Positions 9,961-21,719 of a stretch of DNA of 64,000 nt are shown here, piece by piece. The DNA is from Megaustenia siamemsis (lineage: Eukaryota; Mollusca; Gastropoda; Stylommatophora; Ariophantidae). Below the pieces are notes generated by a model that saw only the letters and a program-made list of their open reading frames with translations, was not told where the DNA came from and did no database searches. The DNA lies in assembly GCA_032433765.1 (NCBI GenBank), contig JAVIAB010000051.1, forward strand, positions 83,591,973 to 83,655,972, written 5' to 3'. The number at the start of each line of letters is the position of its first letter. The first letter of the stretch is position 1. The translations under genes were made by a program, and so were the position numbers.

Positions 9961-10805
9961 TTTTTCTTTCGTGTGTGAAATCATATCTCAGACCTGAACA
10001 TCTCTTAGCGAATGCACTGGACAAGCTGCCTTTATTCTCCGGTTCTACAAGTCCATCCGGAAGACTTCAGATATTGGAAAATGCCGTAAAGATAGTTTTT
10101 TATTTGTTTTCTGTTTTATTCAATCAATCTGGTTTAAGTTACGGAAACATGACAGTTGTTTTTAAATGGCATCTCAATCATTGTTCATTTTGATGATGCG
10201 TGAAGAGTGTGATAAAATACTCATCGTGGCAACTATATGTGCTAGCCTGCCAAACAATGGCATGGGTTTACAACTGTTCACCTGTGATGTATTATACCAA
10301 ATTGGGTCTTGTTTTCCAGCATTTAACTATTAGGTAGGCGTAGATGCGTTTTGTGGCTACCTTACTGCAAGCCGCGATATCTGAGCCTTTGGTCGCAACA
10401 CATCCGTCCTCGGTGTGACTAGATTTTTTTTTTATAGCATAACAAATGTTACCGGGTAGCAGCCATTTTAGCTTACTCTTTTACAACTATTAAATACCAA
10501 GAATTTCTTTAACATGCGCAGAGTGCGCACGGAACCTATTTCTTTCGATATGATACGAGAGGACTAGATATAGGATCTCACTACCTGAAACCTTGACGAA
10601 TGGGGGAGGGGGAGGGTGTTGGGGTTAGGCTCAACCATGAAGAAACATCGAATTCGAAAAGAATTTCCTCTTCCAGTGGCGTGATTCGAACAGATGACTT
10701 TCTTCACAGACTGTATCTTATCTCCAGTCCACCCAGCCCCTGGAATGGTCTGACAACTAATCATCGGTGACAGAATGCCATAAATGATAAGATTTTTTGA
10801 TAGAT
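9961..10805. other. Unassigned sequence
   Basis: No gene seen. Near 10675-10700 the minus strand holds a weak B-box-like string (gttcgaatcacg), possibly another decayed SINE. Confidence 0.45.
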
Positions 10806-10815
10806 AACTTGCTAG
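10806..10815. repeat. SINE-A target-site duplication, left
   Basis: aacttgctag at 10806-10815 is repeated at 11076-11085 on the far side of the SINE. Confidence 0.8.
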
Positions 10816-11075
10816 TAAAAAGTAAAGAGCCCCCGTCACGCCAAGTGGCGTATAGGGAATATGGTGTTAGTGACCATAAGTTTTACAGACCTTCGGCACA
10901 AGATTTTTGGGGTAATGTGGTCGGTATTACGCCCGTGCTGATTTACCAACCGAGAAAAAAAAATCAGGTACCCATTTAAGGCTGGGTGAACCGGAAGCCG
11001 TCGGTTGGTATCGAACCCTATCTCTTGTTCTTTGTAGTCCAGTTCACTAACCATTGAGCTGTCGCGGCTCAGACA
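10816..11075 (-). mobile_element. tRNA-derived SINE-A, copy 1
   Basis: Full-length member on the minus strand. The tRNA-like head lies at the high-coordinate end (gagccgcgacagctcaat on the minus strand) with a decayed B box. The body contains the small palindrome acgccacttggcgt-like hairpin near its 3' end. A T-rich 3' tail reads as A-rich on the plus strand at 10816-10828. It is flanked by a 10-bp duplication. Other copies: 55943-56034, 57042-57305, 60886-61151, 61285-61548; head only at 48616-48702. Confidence 0.9.
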
Positions 11076-11085
11076 AACTTGCTAG

Positions 11086-11574
11086 CCGCTATAGAATACC
11101 TCATACTGAATTGATTGGATAACTAGTCATACCATTATAATGTCTATTTGTCAATCAACGATAATGCGTGATAATTAACATAGAACAAATTAGTCGTTAT
11201 CACGCCACAACGTTAATCTTCATTTCTTCGTGAATGTAATTTCTGTTCAACAAATAACAAGTAGAGACTTGATGAAATAAACCGAGTGGCCATGATTCAA
11301 ACATGCACCAACCAGTAGCCAGAGTAAACAATTTGGCCACATTCTAAATGAGACTAAACAACTGAAGACACTTGTTTATCATCCTGGCCAGGCTAATGTT
11401 TATAACGAGACTGTGAAATCCATGAGCCAAACCTCCCATTTATCTTATTTTAATTAATTATTTTTTGTAAGATTCTGACTCAGGTCTCAACTCTGGTCCT
11501 ATTCATCATCACGTTTCGTGTCCGGTAGCGGAAGTGATACAATTTTTTCTCCATGCCTGTTTTCTCTTTGGTTG
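11086..11574. other. Unassigned AT-rich sequence
   Basis: No gene or strong repeat is visible between the SINE and the 54-bp satellite. Confidence 0.5.
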
Positions 11575-13150
11575 CTATCGATAATGATACTTAATATGAT
11601 GCTATCTATTACAGTCTGGTATATTAGATCTCTATCAATGATACTTAATATGATGCTATCTATTACAGTCTGGTATATTAAATCTCTATCAATGATACTT
11701 AATATTATGTCATCTATTACAGTCTGGTATATTAAATCTCTATCAATGATACTTAATATTATGTCATCTATTACAGTCTGGTATGTTAGCTCTCTATCAA
11801 TAATACTTAATATTATGTCATCTATTACAGTCTGGTATATTAGATTTCTATCAATGATACTTAATATTATGTCATCTATTACAGTCTGGTATATTAGATC
11901 TCTATCAATGATACTTAATATTATGTCATCTATTACAGTCTGGTATATTAGATTTCTATCAATGATACTTAATATTATGTCATCTATTACAGTCTGGTAT
12001 ATTAAATCTCTATCAATGATACTTAATATTATGTCATCTATTACAGTCTGGTATATTAAATCTCTATCAATGATACTTAATATTATGTCATCTATTACAG
12101 TCTGGTATATTAGATCTCTATCAATGATACTTAATATTATGTCATCTATTACAGTCTGGTATATTAGATTTCTATCAATGATACTTAATATTATGTCATC
12201 TATTACAGTCTGGTATATTAAATCTCTATCAATGATACTTAATATTATGTCATCTATTACAGTCTGGTATATTAAATCTCTATCAATGATACTTAATATT
12301 ATGTCATCTATTACAGTCTGGTATATTAGATCTCTATCAATGATACTTAATATTATGTCATCTATTACAGTCTGGTATATTAGATTTCTATCAATGATAC
12401 TTAATATTATGTCATCTATTACAGTCTGGTATATTAAATCTCTATCAATGATACTTAATATTATGTCATCTATTACAGTCTGGTATATTAAATCTCTATC
12501 AATGATACTTAATATTATGTCATCTATTACAGTCTGGTATATTAGATCTCTATCAATGATACTTAATATTATGTCATCTATTACAGTCTGGTATATTAGA
12601 TTTCTATCAATGATACTTAATATTATGTCATCTATTACAGGCTGGTATATTAGCTCTCTATCAATGATACTTAATATTATGTCATCTATTACAGGCTGGT
12701 ATATTAGCTCTCTATCAATAATACTTAATATTATGTCATCTATTACAATCTGGTATATTAAATCTCTATCAATGATACTTAATATTATGTCATCTATTAC
12801 AATCTGGTATATTAAAACTCTATCAATGATACTTAACATTATGTCATCTATTACAGTCTGGTATATTAGATCTCTATCAATGATACTTAACATTATGTCA
12901 TCTATTACAATCTGGTATATTAAATCTCTATCAATGATACTTAACATTATGTAATCTATTACAATCTGGTATATTAAATCTCTATCAATGATACTTAACA
13001 TTATGTCATCTATTACAATCTGGTATATTAAATCTCTATCAATGATACTTAACATTATGTCATCTATTACAATCTGGTATATTAAATCTCTATCAATGAT
13101 ACTTAACATTATGTAATCTATTACAATCTGGTATATTAAATGTCTACCAA
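11575..13150. repeat. 54-bp satellite, about 29 units, with four-unit higher order
   Basis: The unit includes tctatcaatgatacttaat and tctattacagtctggtat. Because 54 is 18 codons and the unit has no stop in one frame on each strand, both strands carry long false frames (478 codons plus, 587 codons minus). Variants at the taga/taaa and tctc/tttc positions repeat in the order R-S, R-F, K-S, K-S, a 216-bp higher-order period seen at least three times between about 12050 and 12600. The right end (12730-13140) uses a different variant set (acaatctgg, cttaacatt). Confidence 0.97.
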
Positions 13151-14023
13151 TGGCGGATATCAAGAGAAGGCAACGCAGGCCACAAATCTTCTTATTTATT
13201 ATTGATAACACAACCACATTCCAGCTCAGTGAGCTAACTGTCAGTGTACAACCAGCCACCATATCAAATCTGCTGTTGTATAGTTCCAGCTATTTGAGCC
13301 GTTACTAATAGAGAGACTTCAGTTATGGAAAGGAATCCTACTACAACCGTACAATGGCATATATCGACCTTCCAATGTGTATAAGAACTACGCACACTAT
13401 TTCAGTAGTTACCTCCCTGATTGCCATGACAACAGTATTTCAACATAATATTTGGTTCTTTTCTCTCTATTTGTTGTAACATTTACAAGTTTTAACGGAA
13501 GCAGGCAAGTTTAACTAACTCCTATTGATCTTTGTTTATATTTTGTTTCGTTTCTGATGAAGGCATTCTCTGAAACGTCTTAGCTTGTCTCGTCTCTCCA
13601 TCAATTTAGCTGCTTAATGCTATTTTGTATTTATTTTGCGTTAACTAATCCTACCTTAAATCACTACGCTGCATCTTTACATGAAAAAAAAAACTTGAAA
13701 AAAGCTGTAAATAATGTTAGTTATCTGCAAAACCATGGTTTTATCATAACTTATATTACAAATAACTAAGATTGTATCATATAATTATGATAAATTAGAG
13801 CAGTAATTATAGGAATTACTTTACATAGTGTAAATTTCAGTAATCTTTGTGTCGACAAATTATCAGTTAAAGGTCAACCTTAATTAAAAGTTCGGTTTCA
13901 CGCCTTGACCTCCTCAAGTTTCGAACTCACCGACCGCTGATATATGTATCCTGTCTTTTATCATACATATTTTTAAATGTCACAACATGCTTTTCTTTCT
14001 CAATCTATCTATCTATTGACCTT
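13151..14023. other. Unassigned AT-rich sequence
   Basis: No gene seen. It contains ctgatga...gaaacgtct at 13554-13580, which resembles a hammerhead-ribozyme core (see findings). Confidence 0.45.
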
Positions 14024-14510
14024 GCAAGCCGCAGCCGACCTATAGGGCATAGACCCAGTAACTCTTTCTCTTATCTATTTTTTTTTTATTCTTGCAGTTT
14101 TCAATCCTTCTATAGATCTTTTATCAAATCTCGCCATTTGTTTCTCTTCTGTGCAAACAACTCTATCTCTTTGAGGGAGCCGATTCCTGCTGCTCTTGCC
14201 TCTCTGATCAATGTTCTTCTCAGTGTCTCTCTGGGTCGGCATCTTTTCTTCTTTCCTGTTGTTTCCTATAAGAGGGCTTGCTTTGTTATTCGGTTATTAT
14301 CTCTCCTCATCACACGTTTCTCAATACCTGACGAATAAATGGTGATTGCTTCTTCTTGAAGCTCTTTAAATCTTTCTTTTAACTCTGACCTCTTCAAGAT
14401 CATCCTCGTTAATCTTTCAGCTTACCATGTTACCCCCAATTTATGCAGCATCCAATGAATTTCTTATTATTGTCAGATTTTCATCAACTCCTTTCTGTCT
14501 GTAATGATCG
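14024..14510 (-). pseudogene. LINE reverse transcriptase C-terminus (dead)
   Basis: On the minus strand the frame near 14280-14080 reads RETLRRTLIREARAAGIGS, then ELFAQKRNKWRDLI. This is the typical C-terminal tail of many LINE reverse transcriptases (basic GRP..T stretch followed by R.KWR..). Stops and missing upstream domains show a 5'-truncated, decayed copy. The 3' end abuts a tctatctatctatt run at 14005-14018, the complement of a GATA-type tail like that of the intact LINE. Confidence 0.7.
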
Positions 14511-14565
14511 ACCATTTATATCTCTGAGGAATCGTTTCCTTATTATCATTATTAATGATATCGTA

Positions 14566-14775
14566 TGACAAGAAACAGTTGGCTGTGTTCACTTACTGTG
14601 CGGTTTCTCCTTATGTCTTTTGGCGTGTGCTGAAATTTCTATGGATGGGTCTACAACTACTTTTCTTTGTTTGGGAGATGAGTTAGTAATTCGGATGATT
14701 CCACTGGCACGGGCGGTTGAGCAAATATGGATTTTAATTCACTTGCAGTGATATTGGGGCCTTCCATAACAGAAA
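14566..14775 (-). mobile_element. Dispersed repeat family B, copy 3
   Basis: The minus strand matches 116-330, including ctcaaccgcccgtgcc and the cacgccaaaagacataag-like stretch. The copy is truncated. Confidence 0.8.
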
Positions 14776-14864
14776 AAATTCTTGATTCTGTGTAACCAAA
14801 GAAGTAGTGAAAATGATTACCTAAGAGGAGAAAGAAGTTTGGAGAGGTTTTTTTTTCGTTTGCC

Positions 14865-15245
14865 TCATCATCATCATCATCATCATCAAGTACCGTGCCT
14901 GCTGGCGTAGGTGATCATGTCTCTCCACAACTTTAGATCTCGACAGTTATTAATCATTTCCGTTATTGTCTTTCTATCAAGCCATTCTCTTAAGCTGTCT
15001 GGTATCTTTTCTCTTTGCTTCCCCAAAAAATAATGATTGTTTCTTCCTAATATTGGAATTAGTTGTCTCTTTGCTTTGGCCTCTTTCAGAAAGTTTTCGT
15101 TACTCTTCTTAGTTGAACATGGTATTCTCAACATTCTTCTGTAAAATCACATTTCTACAGCCTTCAGTGATTTTCTTGCCTGTTATCTTCTTGTCCATGA
15201 TTTACATCCATATGTTAAGAAAGCTGAAAGTAAACTACCTTTATG
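14865..15245 (-). mobile_element. RTE-like LINE 3' end, copy 1
   Basis: Minus-strand C-terminal end of a reverse transcriptase: YGCKSWTRR near 15200, then RRMLRIPCSTKKSNENFLKE, then IPDSLREWLDRKTITEM and LWRDMITYASRHGT, ending at a GGTACTTGATGATGATG tail (14865-14895). The YG..SW and RRML.I.W..K.N motifs are standard after the thumb in this LINE class. An internal deletion removes the usual FGHVMRR segment. 5'-truncated; the left edge of the 31-bp array starts at its 5' boundary. Six other 3' ends of this family are in the window. Confidence 0.88.
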
Positions 15246-16560
15246 GAGCAAAGTTGGTGGTGATAATAAGCTTGTGAAACCAAGTGGGTGGTGATAATAA
15301 GTTTGTGACACCAAGTGGGTGGTGATAATAAGTTTGTGACACCAAGTGGGTGGTGATAATAAGTTTGTGAAACCAAGTGGGTGGTGATAATAAGTTTGTG
15401 ACACCAAGTGGGTGGTGATAATAAGTTTGTGAAACCAAGTGGGTGGTGATAATAAGATTGTGACACCAAGTGGGTGGTGATAATATGTTTGTAAAACCAA
15501 GTGGGTGGTGATAATATGTTTGTAAAACCAAGTGGGTGGTGATAATATGTTTGTAAAACCAAGTGGGTGGTGATAATATGTTTGTGAAACCAAGTGGGTA
15601 GTGATAATAAGTTTGTGAAACCAAGTGGGTAGTGATAATAAGTTTGTGAAACCAAGTGTGTAGTGATAATAAGTTTGTGACACCAAGTGGGTGGTGATAA
15701 TAAGTTTGTGGAACCAAGTTGGTCGTGATAATAAGTTTGTGACACCAAGTGGATGGTGATAATAAGTTTCTGGAACCAAGTGGGTTGTGATAATAAGTTT
15801 GTAAAACCAAGTGGGTGGTGATAATAAGTTTGTAAAACCAAGTGGGTGGTGATAATAAGTTTGTAAAACCAAGTGGGTGGTGATAATAATTTAGTGGAAC
15901 CAAGTGGGTGGTGATAATAATTTAGTGGAACCAAGTGGGTGGTGATAATAAGTTTGTGAAACCAAGTGGGTTGTGATAATAAGTTTGTGAAACCAAGTGG
16001 GTTGTGATAATAAGTTTGTAAAAGCACGTGGGTCGTGATAATAAGTTTGTGGAACCAAGTGGGTGGTGATAATAAGCTTGTAAAACTAAGTGGGTGGTGA
16101 TAATAAGTTAGTGGAACCAAGTGGGTTGTGATAATAAGTTTGTGAAACCAAGTGGGTTGTGATAATAAGTATGTGAAACCAAGTGGGTTGTGATAATAAG
16201 TTAGTGAAACCAAGTGGGTTGTGATAATAATTTAGTGGAACCAAGTGGATGGTGATAATAAGTTTGTGGAACCAAGTGGGTGTTGATAATAAGTATGTGA
16301 AACCATGTGGGCGGTGATAATAAATTTGTGAAACCAAATGGATGGTGATAATATGTTTGTGAAACCAAGTCGGTGGTGATAATAAGTTTGTGAAACCAAG
16401 TGGATGGTGATAATAATTTGTGAAACAATGTGGGTGTTGATAATAAGTTTGTGAAACCATGTAGGTGGTGATAATAAATTTGTGAAACCATGTGGGTGGT
16501 GATAATAATTTTGTGAAACCATGTGGATGGTGATAATAAGTTTATGTAATCAAGAAGATG
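15246..16560. repeat. 31-bp satellite block (accaagtgggtggtgataat family)
   Basis: About 42 units of a 31-bp repeat, accaagtgggtggtgataat plus aagtttgtgaa. One unit holds no stop in several minus frames, which yields overlapping false frames of up to 332 codons. Divergence rises toward the right edge. It is the first block of a related satellite locus reaching 21365. Confidence 0.97.
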
Positions 16561-16739
16561 GTGATAACAATGTTTTGCTTAATGTCTGTTTTACCTTTTC
16601 AGAAAACACCGACCCTCCCAGAATTATTTCCAATTCTATGAACTCCACGACTTTATGTAACCTGCTTCCACAGTACCTAAGAAAGTTTTGGACTTACTTT
16701 ACGTCTGTGTAACACAGAGCACTAGTGAGATGGTCTTTG

Positions 16740-17245
16740 AACTTGATAAAACGGCTGCCTTTTATGGTTAGGATTATGGGTATTGTTATGGTTAGTCGAA
16801 GGCACCGGTATCACCGCAAACGAATTAAATTCCATAATTACTCAACCGCCCGTACCAAATTAACATTTCTTATCATTGAAGGATCCAAACAAAAAAAGGC
16901 AGCTGCATTTATCCTAGCAGCTACAACACACGCCAAGAGACATAAGGTCAAGCGGCACCGAAAGTGAACGCAGCTGAATTGTCCTTCATACGATACCATC
17001 ATTCATTGTAAGCAATCGGAATATCTAAATACATTCCGGATGAAACATACAGCTCACGGTGTGCACAGCGCACTAAACTCAGTAGTTGCAGCAGCAAGCC
17101 GGACTTGGAATATGAAGAAACTGCACCAATGAACACTTTTCAGACTATACCTCAAAGGTTCTTGCCGCCTATCCTCCATATTGACCGGTATTCGAATGAT
17201 GACGTATATTGCAATCAACACAGAACACACTATTGCGTACATAAT
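16740..17245 (+). mobile_element. Dispersed repeat family B, copy 2
   Basis: Aligns with 116-530 over most of its length: hexamer-like start near 16785, ctcaaccgcccgtacc, the acacacgccaag stretch, agctcacggtgtgcacag, and tcttgccgcctatcc near the end. Substitutions and small indels throughout suggest an older insertion. Confidence 0.8.
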
Positions 17246-17559
17246 TGATTATTTCAGATCACATGCACGTGATCCGCTTCATCAGCGAAGATTCCAACAG
17301 TGGAACTTCCTATCTATACACCTACCTGCATTAGAAAAAAAGAACTAACTATCTTTCCGGTAAAAAACGTAACAGTGAACGTTGACAGCGTTGAAACCAG
17401 AAGTCCGGTTACGTTTTGATGTCTAAGAAGAAACAAGTTTAATTAAGAGCATTAGTTACGTGGCGATGGGTATGTCAAATATGGTAATAGTCCACATATT
17501 TGTTTAATGACCAAAGACACATATTATATGAAGCGCCAGAATCATGCCAGTCCGACAGA
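17246..17559. other. Unassigned sequence
   Basis: No gene or repeat recognised. Confidence 0.4.
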
Positions 17560-17705
17560 TTTTTCTGTCGAAAATCTCTGCTACCCATTTTGGAGGCTTA
17601 GTAAATCTCTAGACTAGAATCGATTTATTTTATAATTCCACTTTAGACAATTGAACCCCAACCTGATTACAAGACAGGTGAACTAACCACTTCGCTACCG
17701 CTGTT
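17560..17705 (-). mobile_element. tRNA-derived SINE, different head
   Basis: On the minus strand, 17702-17640 reads like a tRNA: A-box-like tagcgaagtggttag, an anticodon-stem-like centre, then B-box-like ggggttcaattg. The acceptor pairing is not convincing, so a SINE head is more likely than a functional tRNA gene. Confidence 0.55.
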
Positions 17706-18000
17706 TTCTGAAAGTAAAGCAACATTTATTTTGTCGGTCTGGGAATTCTATGTCCGAGATTCCAAATCTTTGTCTGTAGTAGTGGTAGACCGTCTCGTTT
17801 TTCCCATTAACACTTTAGGGGGCATAGTAAAGTCTATATTATTATCAGATAATTATTCTGTAAATGAAGCATTTTGTTCACTGTCAATTAAAATATTGAA
17901 TTATCTCACGTGGCCAGATTTGAACACGGACAGGCGTATTTGAACTCCGCAGGTTATGGGTCGGTCAGCTAGAGTTTATTAATTAAACGAAATAGGCGTG
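17706..18000. other. Unassigned sequence with a B-box-like site
   Basis: Near 17890-17950 the minus strand has tgttcaaatctgg and gagttcaaatacg, which resemble decayed B boxes. No gene is seen. Confidence 0.4.
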
Positions 18001-18007
18001 AAACGTA

Positions 18008-19337
18008 AGTTCATGGAACCAAGTGGGTGGTGAATATACATAATTATAGTTCATGTGAGCGGTGAGAATACGTTTATGGAACCCATTGGGTTGTGAAAAT
18101 GAGTTTATCGAAATAAGCGAGAATCACGAGTTCATGTATTCATTTAAGCGGTGATAACGAGTTTATGGTATACAGGGAATAGTGGAAATGAGTTCATTTT
18201 CACAAATGGACTATGAAGATATATGTTTATTACGTTATATATATGTGTGTGTGTGTGTAACCACTGCGTGGTAGAGATAAGTGAACTGATATAACCAGAG
18301 TACGGTGAAAATGGATTACTGGAGCAAGTGGGCGTGATCACAAGTGCATAAAACTAAATGGATTGTGGAAACAGTTTGTGGAATCAAGTGGGCGGTAACT
18401 ACGGTTGTCATGGAAAGCGCGCGGTACATGAAAGTTTGTTGTACCAAGTGGGCGGAGGAAATAAGTTTGTTGTACCAAGTGGGTGGTGGATATAAGTTTG
18501 TTGTATCAAGTGGATGGAGGAAATAAGTTTGTTGTACCAAGTGATCGGTAGATATGTTTGTTCTACCAAGTGGGCGGTGGATATGTTTGTTGTACCAAAT
18601 GGTTGGTGGATATGTTTGTTGTACCAAGTGGTCGGTAGATATGTTTGTTCAACCAAGTGGGCGGTGGATATGTTTGTTGTACCAAGTGGTTGGTGGATAT
18701 GTTTGTTGTACCAGTGGGCGGTGGATTTAAGTTTGTTGTACCAAGTGGGCGGTGGATATAAGTTTGTTGTACCAAGTGGGCGGTGGATACAAGTGTATTA
18801 TACGAAGTGGGTGGTAGATATACGTTTGTTGTACTAATGAACATACATTATTGAAGTCGGTGACCATGAAGTTATGTAAACCATGTGGACAATGAACGTA
18901 AGTTTGTGTACGTCAAGTGGGCAGTGAATGTAAGTTTGTGTACGTCGAGCGGGCAGTGATAGTAAGTTTGTGTACGTCAAGCGGGCAGCGAATGTAAGTT
19001 TGTGTACGTCAAGCGGGCAGTGAATGTAAGTTTGTGTACGTCAAGCGAGCAGTGAATGTAAGTTTGTATACGTCAAGCGGGCAGTAAATGTAAGTTCATA
19101 TAAGCAAACTGATCCGCGAAAATAAATAATTATGTTTAAGCTGAGTGGGAGTTGAATGTAGAACTATATAAGTCATGAAGATGGTGAACATACAAATTTA
19201 TATTAGCACAGTGGTCGGTGAACGTAAGTTTATTTAAGCCTAATGGGCAGTGATGATAAATTTATGTACGTCTAGTAGGCGGTGAAGATAAGTTTGTGTT
19301 AGCCTAGTGTGCAGTGAAGATACGTGTATGTAAGCCT
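18008..19337. repeat. Diverged satellite blocks related to the 31-bp array
   Basis: 18008-18390 is strongly decayed. 18390-18840 has 29-31-bp units around accaagtgggcggtggatat plus gtttgttgt. 18870-19130 has 32-bp units around cgtcaagcgggcagtgaatg plus taagtttgtgta. 19130-19337 is decayed again. All share the core aag(t/c)gggcggtg followed by AT-rich sequence and gtttgtg, the same layout as the blocks on either side. A short TG run lies at 18245-18260. Confidence 0.88.
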
Positions 19338-19614
19338 CATTATCATCATCATCATCAAGTACCGGGCCTGCTTGCGTAGGTGATCATGTCTCTCCACAAC
19401 GTTCGATCTCGACAGTTATTTATCATTTCTGTTGTTGACCTTCTGCCAAGCCATTCTCTTAAGCTGTCTGGTATTTTTTCTCATTGCTTCCTTCTATCTC
19501 TTCGTCCCTATTTTTCCAGTTGTTACAATATATTCCAGTTGTTCTCTTCTCATTACATGGCCAAAAAAAATTATTGTTTCTCCCTAATATCGGCAATTAG
19601 CTCTCTTTTTGCTT
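19338..19614 (-). mobile_element. RTE-like LINE 3' end inserted in the satellite, copy 2
   Basis: Minus-strand piece from the GATGAT-type tail (19338-19360) through the gagacatgatcacctacg-like 3' UTR and the IPDSLREWL-equivalent region, ending abruptly in the FGHVMRR-equivalent region at about 19614. Satellite sequence lies immediately on both sides (gtaagcctcattatc / gtaagcctagtgggc). A duplicated gtaagcct at about 19330 and 19616 may be the target-site duplication, although it is also part of the satellite unit. Confidence 0.85.
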
Positions 19615-21365
19615 TGTAAGCCTAGTGGGCGGTAAAGACAAATTTATGTAAGCCCAGTGGGCGGTAAAGACAAATTTATGTAAGCCCAGTGGGCGGTAAA
19701 GACAAATTTATGTAAGCCTAGTGGGCGGTAAAGACAAATTTGTGTAAGCCTAGTGGGCGGTAAGGACACATTTATGTAAGCCTAGTGGGCGGTAAGGACA
19801 AATTTATGTAAGCCTAGTGGGCGGTAAGGACAAATTTATGTAAGCCTAGTGAGCGGTAAGGACAAATTTATGTAAGCCTAGTGGGCGGTAAGGACAAATT
19901 TATGTAAGCCTAGTGGGCGGTAAGGACAAATTTATGTAAGCCTAGTGAGCGGTAAAGACAAATTTGTGTAAGCCTAGTGAGCGATAAAGACAAATTTGTG
20001 TAGGCCTAGTGAGCGGTAAAGACAAATTTGTGTAGGCCTAGTGAGCGGTAAAGACAAATTTGTGTAAGCCTAGTGAGCGGTAAAGACAAATTTGTGTAAG
20101 CCTAGTGAGCGGTAAAGACAAATTTGTGTAGGCCTAGTGAGCGGTAAAGACAAATTTGTGTAGGTCTAGTTAGCGGTAAAGAGAAATTTGTGTAAGCCTA
20201 GTGAACGGTAAAGACAGATTAGTGTAAGCCTAGTGAGCGGTAAAGACAAATTTGTGTAAGCCTAGTGAGCGGTAAAGACAAATTTGTGTAAGCCTAGTGA
20301 GCGGTGAGGACAAATTTATGTAAGCCTAGTGGGCGGTAAGGACAAATTTATGTAGGCCTAGTGAGCGGTAAAGACAAATTTGTGTAGGCCTAGTGAGCGG
20401 TAAAGACAACTTTGTGTAGGCCTAGTGAGCGGTAAAAAGAAATTTGTGTAAGCCCAGTGGGCGGTAAAGACAAATTTATGTAGGCTTAGTGAGCGGTAAA
20501 GACAAATTTGCGTAGACCTAGTGAGCGGTAAAGACAAATTTATGTAAGCCTAGTGGGCGGTAAGGACAAATTTATGTAGGCCTAGTGAGCGGTAAAGACA
20601 AATTTGTGTAGGCCTAGTGAGCGGTAAAGACAAATTGTGTAGGCCTAGTGAGCGGTAAAGACAAATTGTGTAGGCCTAGTGAACGGTAAAGACAGATTAG
20701 TGTAAGCCTAGTGAGCGGTAAAGACAAATTTATGTAAGCCTAGTGAGCGGTAAAGACAAATTTATGTAAGCCTAGTGGACGGTAAAGATAAATTTATGTA
20801 ATCCTAGTGGGCGGTAAAGACAAATTTGTGTAAGCCTAGTGGACGGCGAAGATAAGTTTATGTAAGCTTAGTGAGCAGTAAAGATAAGTTTATGTAAGCC
20901 TAGTGGGCGGTAAAGATAAGTTTATGTAAGCCTAGTGGGCGGTAAAAAAAGTTTATGTAAATTAGTGGGCGGCGAAGACAAGTTTATATAAGCCTAGTGG
21001 GCGGTAAAGATATTTTATGTAAGCTTAATAGGCTGTGAAGATAAGTTTATGTATACCTTGTGGGCAGTAAAGATAAGTTTATGTAAATTAGTGGGCGGTA
21101 AAGATAAGTTTATGTAAGCCTAGTGGGCGGTAAAGATAAGGTTATGTAAGCTTAATAGGCTGTGAAGATAAGTTTATGTATGCCTAGTGGGCGGTAAAGA
21201 TAAGTTTATGTAAATTAGTGGGCGATAAAGATAAGTTTATGTAAATTAGTGGGCGGTAAAGATAAGTTTATGTAAGTCTAATAGGCGGTGAAGATAAGTG
21301 TATGTAGGCCTTGTGGGAGGTAAAGACAAATATATGTAAGTCTAGATGGTGATGAAGATAAGTTT
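19615..21365. repeat. 32-bp satellite block (gcctagtgggcggtaaagac family)
   Basis: About 54 units, gcctagtgggcggtaaagac plus aaatttatgtaa. The left and central units are homogeneous; after about 20770 units become variable (ataagtttatgt, missing gcct, attagtgggcgg). Local blocks alternate agtgggcgg with agtgagcgg. It shares its core with the 31-bp and 29-bp blocks upstream. Confidence 0.97.
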
Positions 21366-21429
21366 ATGAACGGTAAACGGTTGATGAATAGGAGTTTACC
21401 CAGGGTAATGCTTTGACAGCTTTATGAGA

Positions 21430-21510
21430 CCAGTGAACAGTGTGTGTGTTTGTTTGTGTGTGTGAGTGTGTGTGTGAGAGTGTGTGTTTGTATTTGTGTA
21501 TGTTTATGTA
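21430..21510. repeat. TG-rich microsatellite
   Basis: Impure (TG)n/(GTGT)n tract directly right of the satellite block. Confidence 0.85.
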
Positions 21511-21719
21511 CATGCAGAAAGGAGAAAATTGACGGAATTTTATGATCCACGTGCAATCTGTAATAAATCCTTTAGTATTCACTTTAGTATATTAAATTGT
21601 AAGCTAATTATTACTATTATAATTATATTTATTATTACTTTTATTATTATGATACCTGCTATTAGAGTTATTTTTGTATATTGGTAGATTATAAAGTTTG
21701 AATACAATCACAAAGAGGT

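Noticed and set aside
11499..13262. 587-codon minus and 478-codon plus frames as repetitive protein genes
   Set aside because: Both frames come from the same 54-bp satellite, whose length is divisible by three and which lacks stops; no start context, domain or non-repeat extension supports a gene.
15183..16522. Several Tyr/His-rich minus frames up to 332 codons
   Set aside because: Shadows of the 31-bp satellite; overlapping in several frames at once.
15246..16560. CRISPR-like array
   Set aside because: Units are contiguous with no unique spacers, and the surrounding elements are animal LINEs and SINEs; no cas genes.
17640..17702. Functional tRNA gene on the minus strand
   Set aside because: B box and A box are degenerate and the acceptor ends do not pair; treated as a SINE head.
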